The notes below the pieces were generated by a model, which was not told where the DNA came from, searched no databases, and was given only the letters and a program-made list of their open reading frames with translations. Source: an uncultured Nioella sp. (lineage in GTDB: Bacteria > Pseudomonadota > Alphaproteobacteria > Rhodobacterales > Rhodobacteraceae). Taken from it: a stretch of 64,000 nucleotides of DNA. A program made the translations under genes and the position numbers. Location of the stretch: the NCBI GenBank assembly GCA_947495575.1, contig CANLZL010000003.1, forward strand, positions 310,001 through 374,000, in the 5' to 3' direction. Positions within the stretch are counted from its first letter, which is position 1. Each line of letters begins with the position of its first letter. This document shows, in pieces, positions 27,954 to 37,204 of this stretch.

Positions 27954-28958
27954 ATGACATTCAGCACCAAAATCGCCTGGGACGATACTGTCCTGCCGTT
28001 TCAACTTGACCGATCCGACCTGCGGGGACGGGTTGCGCGTTTGGATGGCACGTTGGACCAGATCCTGAAACAGCACAATTATCCCAAGGGGATTGAGGCG
28101 ATGTTGGCCGAGATGGCGCTGTTGACAGCGCTAATTGGCCAGGCGATCAAATTGCGCTGGAAACTGTCGTTGCAAGTGCGCGGCGACGGGCCCTTGCGCA
28201 TTCTGGCCACAGATATCTATGCACCCGCCAAGGAAGGCGCCAAGGCGCAGATCCGCGCCTATGCCAGCTATGATCAAGAGACCTATCAAGATGGGGTCGA
28301 TCCGTTCGCCCAGATTGGAAAAGGCTATTTCGCGATCCTGATCGACCAGGGCAAGGGAACGGAACCTTACCAAGGGATTACGCCCATCTCAGGTGGATCG
28401 CTGGCCGCCTGTGCCGAAGCCTATTTTGCGCAATCTGAACAGCTGCCAACCAGGTTTGAACTGTCCTTTGGTGAAAGTCAGGAACCCGGTGGTGTGCGCC
28501 ATTGGCGTGCAGGCGGGGTCATGCTGCAATCCATGCCCAAAGCCTCCCCCCATGTGACGGGCGAAGGTGGCAGCGGCGAAGAAGGTCTTTTGGCAGCAAC
28601 CGATATCCTGAACGAGGGTGAGGGCGAGAACTGGTCGCGGGCCAATATCCTGTTGGATACGGTCGAAGAGCTTGAGCTTATCGGGCCATCCGTCGCACCC
28701 ACGGACCTGTTGTTGCGCCTGTTCCATGAAGAGGCTCCCAGAGTCTTTGATGCTTTGCCGGTGGAGTTTGGCTGCACCTGTTCTGAAGATCGCGTGCGCC
28801 AAAGCCTGTCGATCTATTCGGCCAAGGACATCGCCCATATGACCACTGACGATGGACGTGTCACGGCCGATTGCCAGTTCTGTGGCGCGCATTATCAATT
28901 CGATCCCAAAACCCTTGGGTTCGAAGCGTCGAAAAACCCGGATGGCTCAAATATCTGA
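27954..28958 (+). CDS. hslO: Hsp33 redox-regulated chaperone
   Basis: Cytoplasmic holdase activated by oxidation. The zinc-binding Cys tetrad is visible as C-x-C ('FGCTCSEDRV') and C-x-x-C ('DCQFCGAHYQF') in the C-terminal third. The N-terminal domain has 'ALLTALIGQAIKLRWKLSLQ' and 'GDGPLRILATDIYA', typical of Hsp33. From ATG 27954 (RBS AAGGAAAG) it is 334 aa. Its last 17 bp overlap the next Nudix gene. First gene of a compact plus-strand run. Confidence 0.93.
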   Translation: MTFSTKIAWDDTVLPFQLDRSDLRGRVARLDGTLDQILKQHNYPKGIEAMLAEMALLTALIGQAIKLRWKLSLQVRGDGPLRILATDIYAPAKEGAKAQIRAYASYDQETYQDGVDPFAQIGKGYFAILIDQGKGTEPYQGITPISGGSLAACAEAYFAQSEQLPTRFELSFGESQEPGGVRHWRAGGVMLQSMPKASPHVTGEGGSGEEGLLAATDILNEGEGENWSRANILLDTVEELELIGPSVAPTDLLLRLFHEEAPRVFDALPVEFGCTCSEDRVRQSLSIYSAKDIAHMTTDDGRVTADCQFCGAHYQFDPKTLGFEASKNPDGSNI

Positions 28959-29544
28959 CCTGTCAAACATAACCAAGGCGCTGGCCGGGGATGCCCCGGC
29001 CTCGTCGGATTATGATTTGAATTCAGATGTCTCTCTGCCTCCCGGTCGAAAACTGAAACCCGCCGCGGTTCTGATGCCGATCATAGAGTGCGCGGACGGG
29101 CCGCGGGTAATTCTGACCAAGCGATCTGCGCGCCTTAAACATCATCCCGGCCAAATTGCCTTTCCCGGCGGCAAAGTGGATGACAGCGACGCCGATGCAG
29201 TTGCCGCCGCCCTGCGGGAAAGCCAGGAAGAAATTGGGTTGGCCCCAGAGAATGTCGAAATTCTTGGCTGCTTGCCCTCACATGAAACTGTGACGAGTTA
29301 CACGGTCAGCCCCTTTGTGGGTAGGGTCAAAGCGCCATTCGTACCGACGCCTGAGGCAGGCGAGGTGGCCGAAGTCTTCTCGGTTCCGTTGACCTTTTTG
29401 TTGGAGCCCGCCAATTTCCGGATTGAACGACGCCGTTGGCAGGGGGTGTGGCGCAGCTTTTACGTTGCCCCCTATGGTCCCTATTACATTTGGGGCGCAA
29501 CCGCGCGCATGTTGAAAGGGTTGGCTGACCGGGTGCAATCATGA
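28942..29544 (+). CDS. NUDIX hydrolase, CoA pyrophosphatase type
   Basis: A 200 aa protein with an N-terminal extension and the CoA-specific Nudix version: 'RSARLKHHPGQIAFPGGKVD' (the UPF0035/NUDIX 'GQIAFPGG' signature) followed by a Nudix box ending 'ALRESQEEIGL'. CoA pyrophosphatases (NudL/PCD1) cleave CoA to 4'-phosphopantetheine and ADP. The ATG at 28942 lies inside the end of hslO, and the stop overlaps the cca start by 4 bp (29541-29544), indicating coupled translation of three genes. Confidence 0.87.
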   Translation: MAQISDLSNITKALAGDAPASSDYDLNSDVSLPPGRKLKPAAVLMPIIECADGPRVILTKRSARLKHHPGQIAFPGGKVDDSDADAVAAALRESQEEIGLAPENVEILGCLPSHETVTSYTVSPFVGRVKAPFVPTPEAGEVAEVFSVPLTFLLEPANFRIERRRWQGVWRSFYVAPYGPYYIWGATARMLKGLADRVQS

Positions 29545-30707
29545 GATTGCAAGCCGAATGGCTCAACCATCCCGGAACGCAAATACTCTGCACAGCCCTT
29601 GAGGCCGCTGGCCATCAAGCGCTTTTCGTGGGCGGCTGTGTGCGCAATGGGCTGTTGGATCTGCCGACAGCGGATATCGATATCGCGACCGATGCGCATC
29701 CAGACAAGGTCATCGAGGTTGCGACCGCCGCGGGGTTAAAGACTATTCCGACCGGAATTGATCACGGGACCGTCACGGTGATCGCAAAGGATTTGCCGCA
29801 TGAGGTCACCACATTTCGCCGCGATGTCGAAACCGATGGCCGCCGGGCCGTCGTCGCCTTTGCCAAAACGATAGAAGAAGACGCCCGCCGCCGCGACTTT
29901 ACCATGAACGCGCTTTATACCGATCCGCGCGGTCAGGTCATCGACCCGCTTGGCACAGGCATTCCCGACCTCACGGCGCGCCGCCTGCGGTTTATCGAGG
30001 ACCCTCATCAGCGCATTCGCGAAGATTACCTCCGTATTTTGCGGTTTTTCCGGTTTCACGCCTTTTACGCCGATCCGGAAGGCGGGTTTGACACCGATGG
30101 TCTGTCTGCATGCGCAGAATTGGCCGAGGGAATCGACGGGCTAAGCAAGGAACGTGTCGGAGCGGAGATGTTGAAGTTGCTTGGTGCGGCCGACCCTGCG
30201 CCTGCTATCTCCTCCATGGCGCAAACCGGCGTATTGGCCCGCGCGCTACCGGGTGCCGACGCAAAATCCTTACCGCTTTTGATCCATGCCGAAGGCGAAG
30301 CGGAGGTTCGCCCGAACGCGATCCGGCGTTTGGCAGCATTGGGCGGCGACACGGTAAAGACCGCCCTGCGCCTATCGAATGCTGACGCAAAACGGCTGGC
30401 GGTTTTGCGTACGGAAATGGGGGCAGCAACAATGCCGGGGGCGCTTGGTTTTCATCTGGGCGCCCAAACCGCGATTGATGTGCTGCTTTTGCGCGCCGCT
30501 GTTTTTGAAATGCCTCTGGACCCAGATTCCATCCGTTGTGCCCACCGTGGCGCAAGGCAACGATTTCCCATTCGCGCGGCCGATCTGATGGAGATTGGGC
30601 TTGAAGGCCCAGAAATCGGCCACGCGATGACCCTGCTGACCGAAGCCTGGATTTCCTCTGACTTCAAACTGGACAAACCCGCCCTTTTGGCGCGGTTGAA
30701 TGGCTAG
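29541..30707 (+). CDS. cca: CCA tRNA nucleotidyltransferase/poly(A) polymerase family
   Basis: Adds or repairs the CCA end of tRNA. Class II nucleotidyltransferase motifs are present: 'LFVGGCVRNGLLDLPTADID' (G-G-x-V-R-D-like loop and the D-x-D metal site), 'TFRRDV', 'DARRRDFTMNALY' and 'RIREDYLRILRFFRF'. The C-terminal 200 residues are helical, as in tRNA-binding domains. 388 aa is typical of alphaproteobacterial members. It cannot be told from sequence whether this adds C and A alike or only A's. Between the Nudix gene (4 bp overlap) and the lysE-like gene (6 bp gap). Confidence 0.92.
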   Translation: MRLQAEWLNHPGTQILCTALEAAGHQALFVGGCVRNGLLDLPTADIDIATDAHPDKVIEVATAAGLKTIPTGIDHGTVTVIAKDLPHEVTTFRRDVETDGRRAVVAFAKTIEEDARRRDFTMNALYTDPRGQVIDPLGTGIPDLTARRLRFIEDPHQRIREDYLRILRFFRFHAFYADPEGGFDTDGLSACAELAEGIDGLSKERVGAEMLKLLGAADPAPAISSMAQTGVLARALPGADAKSLPLLIHAEGEAEVRPNAIRRLAALGGDTVKTALRLSNADAKRLAVLRTEMGAATMPGALGFHLGAQTAIDVLLLRAAVFEMPLDPDSIRCAHRGARQRFPIRAADLMEIGLEGPEIGHAMTLLTEAWISSDFKLDKPALLARLNG

Positions 30708-30713
30708 CGGGCG

Positions 30714-31292
30714 ATGGACCCGCTGTATGCCTTTGTCTTTGTCGGGCTGTTTTCCCCGGGCCCCAATGTTATTTTATTGACCGCCTCCGGCGCGCGGTTT
30801 GGCTTCAGAGCGACCTTGCCCCATGTCTTAGGCGTTGCCCTTGGGGTCGGAGTGATTGCTGCGGCGGTCGGCCTTGGCGTTGGTGCTCTGCTGCTAGCAA
30901 ACCCCGGTCTGTCGCTCGGTCTGAAATTGGTCGCGGTGGCCTGGATATTGTTCATGGCCTGGCAGCTATTGCGCGCGGGCGAATTGAATCAGGGAAAAGC
31001 AAAGGAGCGGCCATTCACGATATTGCAGGCGGTTCTCTTTCAATGGGTCAATCCCAAGGTCTGGGCCGTGGCGATTGCGGCCGCCGCAGGCTACTCGATT
31101 GGCCTCAACCCGTTGGATGAGGCACAACGCCTGGCGCTGGCCTTCTCGGGTCTCAATCTTTTTGTCTGCCTGTTCTGGAGCTTCGCCGGGGCACTTTTGG
31201 CCTTGCTGTTAAAGACGCCGCGCGCGTGGATGATCTTTCGCATCTCGATGGCCACGGCGCTTGGGGCCTCGGCTGTCATGGTTTTTTTGTAG
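30714..31292 (+). CDS. LysE/RhtB family exporter
   Basis: A 192 aa inner-membrane amino acid or metabolite exporter with five to six hydrophobic segments. The N-terminus 'FVFVGLFSPGPNVILLTASG' holds the family's F-x-P-G-P-[NS] motif, and 'NPKVWAVAIAAAAGY' is the second conserved loop (N-P-K). Substrate unknown. ATG at 30714 is 7 nt after the cca stop and part of the same run. Confidence 0.9.
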   Translation: MDPLYAFVFVGLFSPGPNVILLTASGARFGFRATLPHVLGVALGVGVIAAAVGLGVGALLLANPGLSLGLKLVAVAWILFMAWQLLRAGELNQGKAKERPFTILQAVLFQWVNPKVWAVAIAAAAGYSIGLNPLDEAQRLALAFSGLNLFVCLFWSFAGALLALLLKTPRAWMIFRISMATALGASAVMVFL

Positions 31293-31304
31293 ATCCAACG
31301 CTAT

Positions 31305-33182
31305 ATGCATTGGACTGTAGTGAAAGCGATAGTTCCGATGTTCCGTTTTTTCGAAAAGATGGTCGACCCGTACGTGGCCTATCCCGAAAGGGATACGCCG
31401 CCACGCAGGCTGTGGCCATTTCTGTGGGAGCTATCGCAACCGTTCAAAAAACTGTTCCTGATCACGGCAATCATGTCGATCATCGTGGCCGTGGTCGAAA
31501 TCTGGCTGATTTACTACATGGGGCGGCTGGTCGATCTGCTGTCAGAGTTCGAACCACAGGAATTTGTTACGGAATATGGTTGGGAACTGGCCGGTGTCGC
31601 CGCGTTCATCCTGATCTTGCGGCCACTTGTTCAGGGCTTTGACACCGCGCTTTTGAACAACGCGATCCTGCCAAATTTCGGCACGCTTATCCGGTGGCGC
31701 GCCCACCGGCATGTGCTGCGTCAATCGGTGGGTTGGTTTGAAAATGATTTCGCGGGGCGCATCGCAAACCGGATCATGCAGACGCCACCCGCTGCGGGCG
31801 ATGCAATCTTTCAGGTCTTCGACGCGATTACATTTTCTTTGGCCTATCTTGCCGGCGCTGCCTTCCTGTTGTGGCAGGCCGACATCCGCCTGGTCGCGCC
31901 CTTGCTGGTCTGGTTCGCGCTTTATGCATGGTTGATGAAATGGACTATGTCGCGGGTTGGACCGGCCTCCAAGGCCAGTTCGGATGCAAGGTCGATGACC
32001 ACCGGTCGTGTGGTCGACAGCTATACAAATATACATTCCGTCAAGCTTTTCGCCCATCACGATAGCGAACTGGACTACGCCAAGGACGCGATAGAGCATA
32101 CGCGCCGCACCTTCGCTGCCGAGATGCGGATTTACACAACAATGGACATCATGCTGACCGCCTTAAACGGCTTTCTAGTCGTGGCGGTTGTGGGCTGGGG
32201 GGTCTTGCTCTGGGTGCAAGGGTCAGCCTCTGTCGGGATCGTTGCCGCAGCAACGGCCCTGACCCTTCGCCTGAACGCCATGACCGGCTGGATCATGTGG
32301 GCCTTAACTACATTTTTCCGGTCACTCGGTGTGGTCTCCGAGGGGATGGAGACCATCGCGCAACCAATTTCTCTGGTCGATAACCCTGATGCCAAAAACC
32401 TGGAACTCACGGACGGCAAAATCGAGATCCAAAACCTTCGGCACCATTACGGGCGCGGCAGCGGTGGTTTGCAGAATGTCAGCCTGACAGTGCGCCCCGG
32501 TGAAAAAATCGGCTTGATCGGACGCTCTGGTGCGGGAAAATCGACTTTGGTCAAATTGCTGTTGCGGTTCTACGACACCGAAGGCGGCCAAATCCTGATC
32601 GATGGTCAGGATATCTGTGACGTGCGTCAGGACAGCCTACGCGCGCATATCGGGATGGTGGCGCAGGATAGCTCACTCCTGCATCGGTCGGTGCGGGAAA
32701 ACATTCTCTATGGCCGCCCGGATGCGACAGAGGATGAAGTTATTCAGGCCGCCAGACGGGCCGAGGCTCATGAGTTTATCCATGACCTGCAAGATCCTGG
32801 TGGGCGCAGTGGCTATGACGCGGAAGTCGGCGAACGCGGTGTGAAGTTATCCGGTGGGCAGCGCCAGAGGATCGCCCTGGCCCGGGTCATTCTGAAAAAC
32901 GCGCCAATCCTTGTTTTGGATGAGGCAACCTCGGCCCTCGACAGCGAAGTTGAGGCCGCAATTCAGGATACACTTTACGGTGTCATGGAGGGCAAGACTG
33001 TGATTGCGATTGCGCACCGTCTGTCGACTATTGCCCGGATGGATCGGATCGTCGTCTTGGAGGACGGTCAGATTGCCGAAGATGGAACACATGAGGAATT
33101 GCTGGCCTTAAACGGCCAATACGCTGGTTTCTGGGCCCGCCAATCAGGTGGCTTTATCGGCACGGAAGAGGCAGCAGAATGA
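31305..33182 (+). CDS. ABC exporter half-transporter (TMD-NBD), first of a pair
   Basis: A 625 aa exporter with a six-helix transmembrane domain (about residues 40-340) and an ABC ATPase. NBD motifs are intact: Walker A 'GRSGAGKSTL', signature 'LSGGQRQRIALA', Walker B 'ILVLDEATSALDSE' and H-loop 'IAIAHRLSTI'. It overlaps the second half-transporter by 4 bp, so the two probably form a heterodimer. Family members of this architecture export lipids, peptides or drugs; the substrate is unknown. The ATG at 31338 ('MFRFFEKMVDPY') is a plausible alternative start. Confidence 0.9.
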   Translation: MHWTVVKAIVPMFRFFEKMVDPYVAYPERDTPPRRLWPFLWELSQPFKKLFLITAIMSIIVAVVEIWLIYYMGRLVDLLSEFEPQEFVTEYGWELAGVAAFILILRPLVQGFDTALLNNAILPNFGTLIRWRAHRHVLRQSVGWFENDFAGRIANRIMQTPPAAGDAIFQVFDAITFSLAYLAGAAFLLWQADIRLVAPLLVWFALYAWLMKWTMSRVGPASKASSDARSMTTGRVVDSYTNIHSVKLFAHHDSELDYAKDAIEHTRRTFAAEMRIYTTMDIMLTALNGFLVVAVVGWGVLLWVQGSASVGIVAAATALTLRLNAMTGWIMWALTTFFRSLGVVSEGMETIAQPISLVDNPDAKNLELTDGKIEIQNLRHHYGRGSGGLQNVSLTVRPGEKIGLIGRSGAGKSTLVKLLLRFYDTEGGQILIDGQDICDVRQDSLRAHIGMVAQDSSLLHRSVRENILYGRPDATEDEVIQAARRAEAHEFIHDLQDPGGRSGYDAEVGERGVKLSGGQRQRIALARVILKNAPILVLDEATSALDSEVEAAIQDTLYGVMEGKTVIAIAHRLSTIARMDRIVVLEDGQIAEDGTHEELLALNGQYAGFWARQSGGFIGTEEAAE

Positions 33183-35035
33183 AACTTGGGCGCGCAATTC
33201 TGGATCGCTTTGCCGGTCTTATCGACGGGTTTGCCCCGGCAGAAGGACCGCCGCCTGTCGGGCTATGGGCGTTCACAAAATGGTGCCTTCAGGGCGCGTG
33301 GCCTGTTATCATTATCGCCATGGTGATTTCAGCTTTAGCCGGAACCACCGAAGTTCTGGGCGCGTTGTTCCTGGGCTGGATCGTTGACAGCGCCGCCGTG
33401 TCCGACCCGATCACCTATTTCACCGATCATTGGGTGCTGGTGGCCGGATTTGTCGGGTTCTTCCTTTTGCTGCGCCCGGCCCTGTTCTCTCTTTCGGCGT
33501 CAATCATAGGCGTGGCGATCCCTCCGAATATTTACCCGCTTATTCAAAGCCGTTTGAACCGCTGGACCCTTGGCCACTCCGTCACGTTCTTTGATAATGA
33601 TTTCGCCGGTCGTATCGCGCAGAAGCAAACCCAAACCGCCAACGCGATGACAAATGTTGTCAACGAGGTCGTGAACGCGATCACCTTTGCGCTGTCCACC
33701 ATCATCGGCGCGTTCCTTTTGCTTAGCCTGATCGACTGGCGCATCGCCGGTGTTCTGGTTCTTTGGTTGGCGTTGTATTTCTGGATGGTATCCTGGTTTT
33801 TGCCGCGTGTCCGCAAACGCTCCGCTGCGCGGGCCGGGGCACGGGCCAATGTAACCGGCCAGGTTGTCGACACGATCACCAACATCAAAACGGTCAAGCT
33901 GTTCGGCCACACCACACATGAAGATGAGGCCACGATTGGCGCGCTGATGGGGTTGAGAGAGAAGTCTTTGGCCTTCGGTTACCTCTCTACCGGGTTCCGT
34001 CTGGCTCTGATGACCGTGGCAGGAACGCTACCTGTTCTGCTGATCCTGGGGGCGCTGTTGTTGTGGCAACAGGGCGCGGCTTCGCCGGGGGATATTGCGG
34101 CGACAGGGACTGTTTCGCTCAGGATCGCCCAGATGACCGGGTGGGTCAGTTTCACCCTGATGGGTATCTACGGAAATATCGGTGAGATCGAGGATGGGAT
34201 GCGCACGCTGACGCCGGATCATGACCTGACAGATCAGGACGGCGCGACTGATCTGGCCGATGTTCAGGGGCGGATCACGTTTGAGGATGTGACTTTTGCC
34301 TATGGGCGCGAAACGGGCGGCGTCACTGATTTGTCTTTGACAATTGAGCCGGGCGAAAAGTTGGGCATTGTTGGCGCGTCCGGGGCGGGCAAATCGACTC
34401 TCGTGGCCTTACTGCTCAGGCTTTATGACACCGAGGACGGCCGGGTTTTGATCGACGGGCATGATGTGCGCAATGTCACTCAGGACAGCCTGCGCAAGAA
34501 GATCTCGATGGTCACCCAGGAAACCGCGATGTTCAACCGGTCGGCCATGAAGAATATCCTTTACGGTCGGCCCGATGCGTCTGATGCCGAAGTCTTTGCG
34601 GCGGCGAGCCGGGCCGAAGCCCATGAGTTCATTCAGGACCTGGAGGATTCCATGGGCCGCACGGGCTATGAGGCGCATCTGGGCGAACGCGGCGTCAAAT
34701 TGTCTGGCGGACAACGCCAGCGCATTGCCCTTGCGCGCGCCTTTTTGAAAGATGCACCTGTGCTTGTGCTGGACGAAGCGACCTCTGCTCTGGATTCTGA
34801 GGTTGAGGCCGCAATTCAGGATACCCTGTCGGACGTGATGGAAGGCAAAACCGTCATTGCCATTGCGCACCGTTTGTCCACGATCGCGCAAATGGACCGG
34901 ATTATCGTGCTTGATCAGGGCCGTGTCGTGGAAAAGGGGTCCCACGACGTGCTCTTGGAGGCTGGCGGGCTTTATGCGCGGTATTGGAATAGGCAGTCTG
35001 GCGGCTTTATCGGCATTCAGGATGCAGCCGAATAG
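33179..35035 (+). CDS. ABC exporter half-transporter (TMD-NBD), second of a pair
   Basis: A 618 aa paralogue of the preceding gene, with six membrane segments (about 40-320) and an intact NBD: Walker A 'GASGAGKSTL', signature 'LSGGQRQRIALA', Walker B 'VLVLDEATSALDSE', H-loop 'IAIAHRLSTI'. Both nucleotide sites appear consensus, unlike many heterodimers with one degenerate site. The ATG overlaps the upstream stop (ATGA, 33179-33182). The two proteins share a near-identical C-terminal ending 'RQSGGFIG', pointing to tandem duplication. Confidence 0.9.
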   Translation: MKLGRAILDRFAGLIDGFAPAEGPPPVGLWAFTKWCLQGAWPVIIIAMVISALAGTTEVLGALFLGWIVDSAAVSDPITYFTDHWVLVAGFVGFFLLLRPALFSLSASIIGVAIPPNIYPLIQSRLNRWTLGHSVTFFDNDFAGRIAQKQTQTANAMTNVVNEVVNAITFALSTIIGAFLLLSLIDWRIAGVLVLWLALYFWMVSWFLPRVRKRSAARAGARANVTGQVVDTITNIKTVKLFGHTTHEDEATIGALMGLREKSLAFGYLSTGFRLALMTVAGTLPVLLILGALLLWQQGAASPGDIAATGTVSLRIAQMTGWVSFTLMGIYGNIGEIEDGMRTLTPDHDLTDQDGATDLADVQGRITFEDVTFAYGRETGGVTDLSLTIEPGEKLGIVGASGAGKSTLVALLLRLYDTEDGRVLIDGHDVRNVTQDSLRKKISMVTQETAMFNRSAMKNILYGRPDASDAEVFAAASRAEAHEFIQDLEDSMGRTGYEAHLGERGVKLSGGQRQRIALARAFLKDAPVLVLDEATSALDSEVEAAIQDTLSDVMEGKTVIAIAHRLSTIAQMDRIIVLDQGRVVEKGSHDVLLEAGGLYARYWNRQSGGFIGIQDAAE

Positions 35036-35046
35036 GAGGCAAAGAA

Positions 35047-35469
35047 ATGGATCTTGAAACCGTATCGGCCGAAGATTTCGGACGCAGCTTATCAGGGGTA
35101 GGGGTCAATTTGCTTAGTCCGGATGTGATCAGACTGGCGACCTTTCTTAGCGAAGTTTTCGGCCTCAGCGTCCATCGCCAATCAGAAGATTTCGCAATTG
35201 TGCGACATGACCAGATGATGATCCAACTTCATTCAGATGCCACCTTCGGCGCACATCCAGTTCTGGGGCTTGTCCCGGAAAGCCCGCCACGAGGGGGTGG
35301 CGTGCAGCTTTACCTTTTCGGAATTGACCCCGACGCCGCGGTCGCACGTGCCGAAGCGCGCGGCGACCTTGTGCTTGAGGCGCCAGCCGACAAACCACAT
35401 GGCCTGCGCGAGGGAACAATTCTAAGCGCCGAGGGCTATGCGTTCAGCCCTGCCACCCCCTCTAACTGA
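35047..35469 (+). CDS. VOC superfamily (glyoxalase/dioxygenase-like) protein
   Basis: A 140 aa protein with one betaalphabeta-beta-beta VOC-like module: 'GVNLLSPDVIRLATFLSEVF' opens the unit and 'GGGVQLYLFGIDPDAAVARA' the second half. Candidate metal ligands are too few to tell a glyoxalase from a binding protein. RBS AGGAGG lies 7 nt upstream and the start is 11 bp after the ABC operon, so it is probably co-transcribed. Confidence 0.75.
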   Translation: MDLETVSAEDFGRSLSGVGVNLLSPDVIRLATFLSEVFGLSVHRQSEDFAIVRHDQMMIQLHSDATFGAHPVLGLVPESPPRGGGVQLYLFGIDPDAAVARAEARGDLVLEAPADKPHGLREGTILSAEGYAFSPATPSN

Positions 35470-35511
35470 GCCACCTTTCGCATTCCGGCAATTGCGGCTA
35501 TGCCGGGGCCT

Positions 35512-36726
35512 ATGACGGAACTCACAATTGATAGACTGGGGCACAAGGGCGACGGGTTAACCTCGGATGGCCTGCTGGTGCCCCTGACCCTGCCCGGCGA
35601 ACGCATCGAGGGCGATATTGCCAATGGACGGGTGGACGCGCCGCGTATCCTGAAGCCATCGGCCGACCGCGTGCGCGCCCCCTGCACTCATTTTAAAACC
35701 TGCGGCGGCTGCGCCCTTCAGCACGCCAGCGACACTTTCATGGCGGGCTGGAAACAGAAGGTTGTGGAAACCGCCCTTTCGGCGCACGGACTGGCGACCG
35801 AGTTTCGCCCGATCCATGTATCTCCGCAGCAGAGCCGGCGACGCGCAACTTTGGCCGGGCGACGCACGAAAAAAGGCGCGCTGATTGGTTTTCACGCGCG
35901 CCGTTCGGACACTATCGTTCCGATCACCGAATGCCACATCATGCGGCCCGAGTTCATGACGGTTCGTCCCGCGCTGGCCGAAATCACCCGAATGGGCGGA
36001 TCGCGCAGCGCCACGCTTGGTTTCACACTAACATGGTCAGAAGCGGGCATTGATTGCGCGGTCTCAGGCGGCAAACCTCTGGATGATAATCTACGCCTCA
36101 CATTGCCCCAATTTGCCGGGCAATTTGCGCGCCTGTCCTGGGACGATGAGACCGTGTTTGTCGAGGCCGCCCCGGCACAGAGATTTGGATCTGCCTTGGT
36201 AACGCCCCCGCCGGGTGCCTTTCTACAAGCCACAGTTGATGGTGAAGCGGCCCTTTGCGCTGCGGCGAAAGAAGCCGTTTCTGGCGCACGCAATGTGGTC
36301 GATCTGTTTTCAGGATGTGGAACATTTACCTTCCCTTTAGCCGAGTCCGCCGCGGTTCATGCTGTCGAGGGTGAAGCCTACATGATCGAAGCGCTGGATC
36401 ACGCAATGCGCCACACCCAGGGCCTGAAGCCGATCACCCATGCCGTGCGCGATCTGTTCCGTCGCCCCTTGCTGCCAGATGAATTGGGCAAATTTGAAGC
36501 AGCCGTTATTGACCCGCCACGTGCGGGCGCAGAGGCGCAGATTGCCGAGTTGATTGAGGCGAAATTGCCCAAGATCGCCTGTATCTCTTGCAACCCAGTC
36601 ACCTTTGCCCGCGACGCACGGCAATTGGTCGATGCCGGGTATTCGTTGGATTGGGTTCAGGTTGTCGATCAGTTCCGTTGGAGTCCGCATGTCGAACTCG
36701 CCTCATCTTTTGTTCTGGAAAAATGA
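35512..36726 (+). CDS. 23S rRNA (uracil-5-)-methyltransferase family (RlmD/TrmA-like)
   Basis: A 404 aa SAM-dependent RNA methyltransferase. It has a short N-terminal TRAM-like region, a 4Fe-4S Cys group 'CTHFKTCGGC' plus the Cys in 'ITECHI', and the catalytic half: 'VDLFSGCGTFTFPLAE' (SAM motif I), 'FEAAVIDPPRAGAEAQI' (P-P) and catalytic Cys in 'IACISCNPVTFARD'. Likely modifies uridine in 23S rRNA (RlmD-type), but TrmA-type tRNA action is not excluded. Start 35512 is preferred to the in-frame ATG 12 nt upstream. The stop overlaps the GNAT start. Confidence 0.88.
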   Translation: MTELTIDRLGHKGDGLTSDGLLVPLTLPGERIEGDIANGRVDAPRILKPSADRVRAPCTHFKTCGGCALQHASDTFMAGWKQKVVETALSAHGLATEFRPIHVSPQQSRRRATLAGRRTKKGALIGFHARRSDTIVPITECHIMRPEFMTVRPALAEITRMGGSRSATLGFTLTWSEAGIDCAVSGGKPLDDNLRLTLPQFAGQFARLSWDDETVFVEAAPAQRFGSALVTPPPGAFLQATVDGEAALCAAAKEAVSGARNVVDLFSGCGTFTFPLAESAAVHAVEGEAYMIEALDHAMRHTQGLKPITHAVRDLFRRPLLPDELGKFEAAVIDPPRAGAEAQIAELIEAKLPKIACISCNPVTFARDARQLVDAGYSLDWVQVVDQFRWSPHVELASSFVLEK

Positions 36727-37202
36727 CGATCGAGATTAGAACCGCCCGCCCGGAAGACCCGGCATGGATCGCCGAAATGCACGCGGTTCACTACCCTCCT
36801 GAATTCGGGTTCGATGACGGGTTTGGCAAAAGCATCGCTGAGAAAATCGGGACGTTTCGCGCCAAAAATGACCCTGCCAAGCAAATCTGGATTGCCGAGG
36901 ATGGTGGCGAACGCATAGGCTCCATCGCGTTATCGACGCATGAGTCTGGAAACGGATTTTTGAATTTCGTTCTGGTTCTTCCCGCGGCCCGAGGACGAGG
37001 CGTGGCGCGGGCCCTTATGGATCACGCAATTGCTGCGGCGCAGCAAGGTGGTTTCAGAATTCTTATACTAGAAACCTATTCGTGCCTCGTGGCCGCCCGC
37101 ACACTATACCGAAATTACGGGTTCGAGGTTACAGAAGTCACAAAGGGATTGCAGCTATTTGGCCAAACCTTCGATCGGGAATTCTGGCAAAAAACCCTCT
37201 GA
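36723..37202 (+). CDS. GNAT family N-acetyltransferase
   Basis: A 159 aa acetyl-CoA-dependent acetyltransferase. The acetyl-CoA loop is 'LPAARGRGVARALMDHAIAA' ([RQ]-x-x-G-x-[GA] pattern, R-G-R-G-V-A), preceded by 'FLNFVLVLP'. The C-terminal 'ARTLYRNYGFEV' is the standard last strand. Substrate unknown. ATG at 36723 overlaps the upstream stop (ATGA), so the RNA methyltransferase and this gene are coupled. Convergent with dxs, 2 bp apart. Confidence 0.88.
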   Translation: MTIEIRTARPEDPAWIAEMHAVHYPPEFGFDDGFGKSIAEKIGTFRAKNDPAKQIWIAEDGGERIGSIALSTHESGNGFLNFVLVLPAARGRGVARALMDHAIAAAQQGGFRILILETYSCLVAARTLYRNYGFEVTEVTKGLQLFGQTFDREFWQKTL

Positions 37203-37204
37203 CC

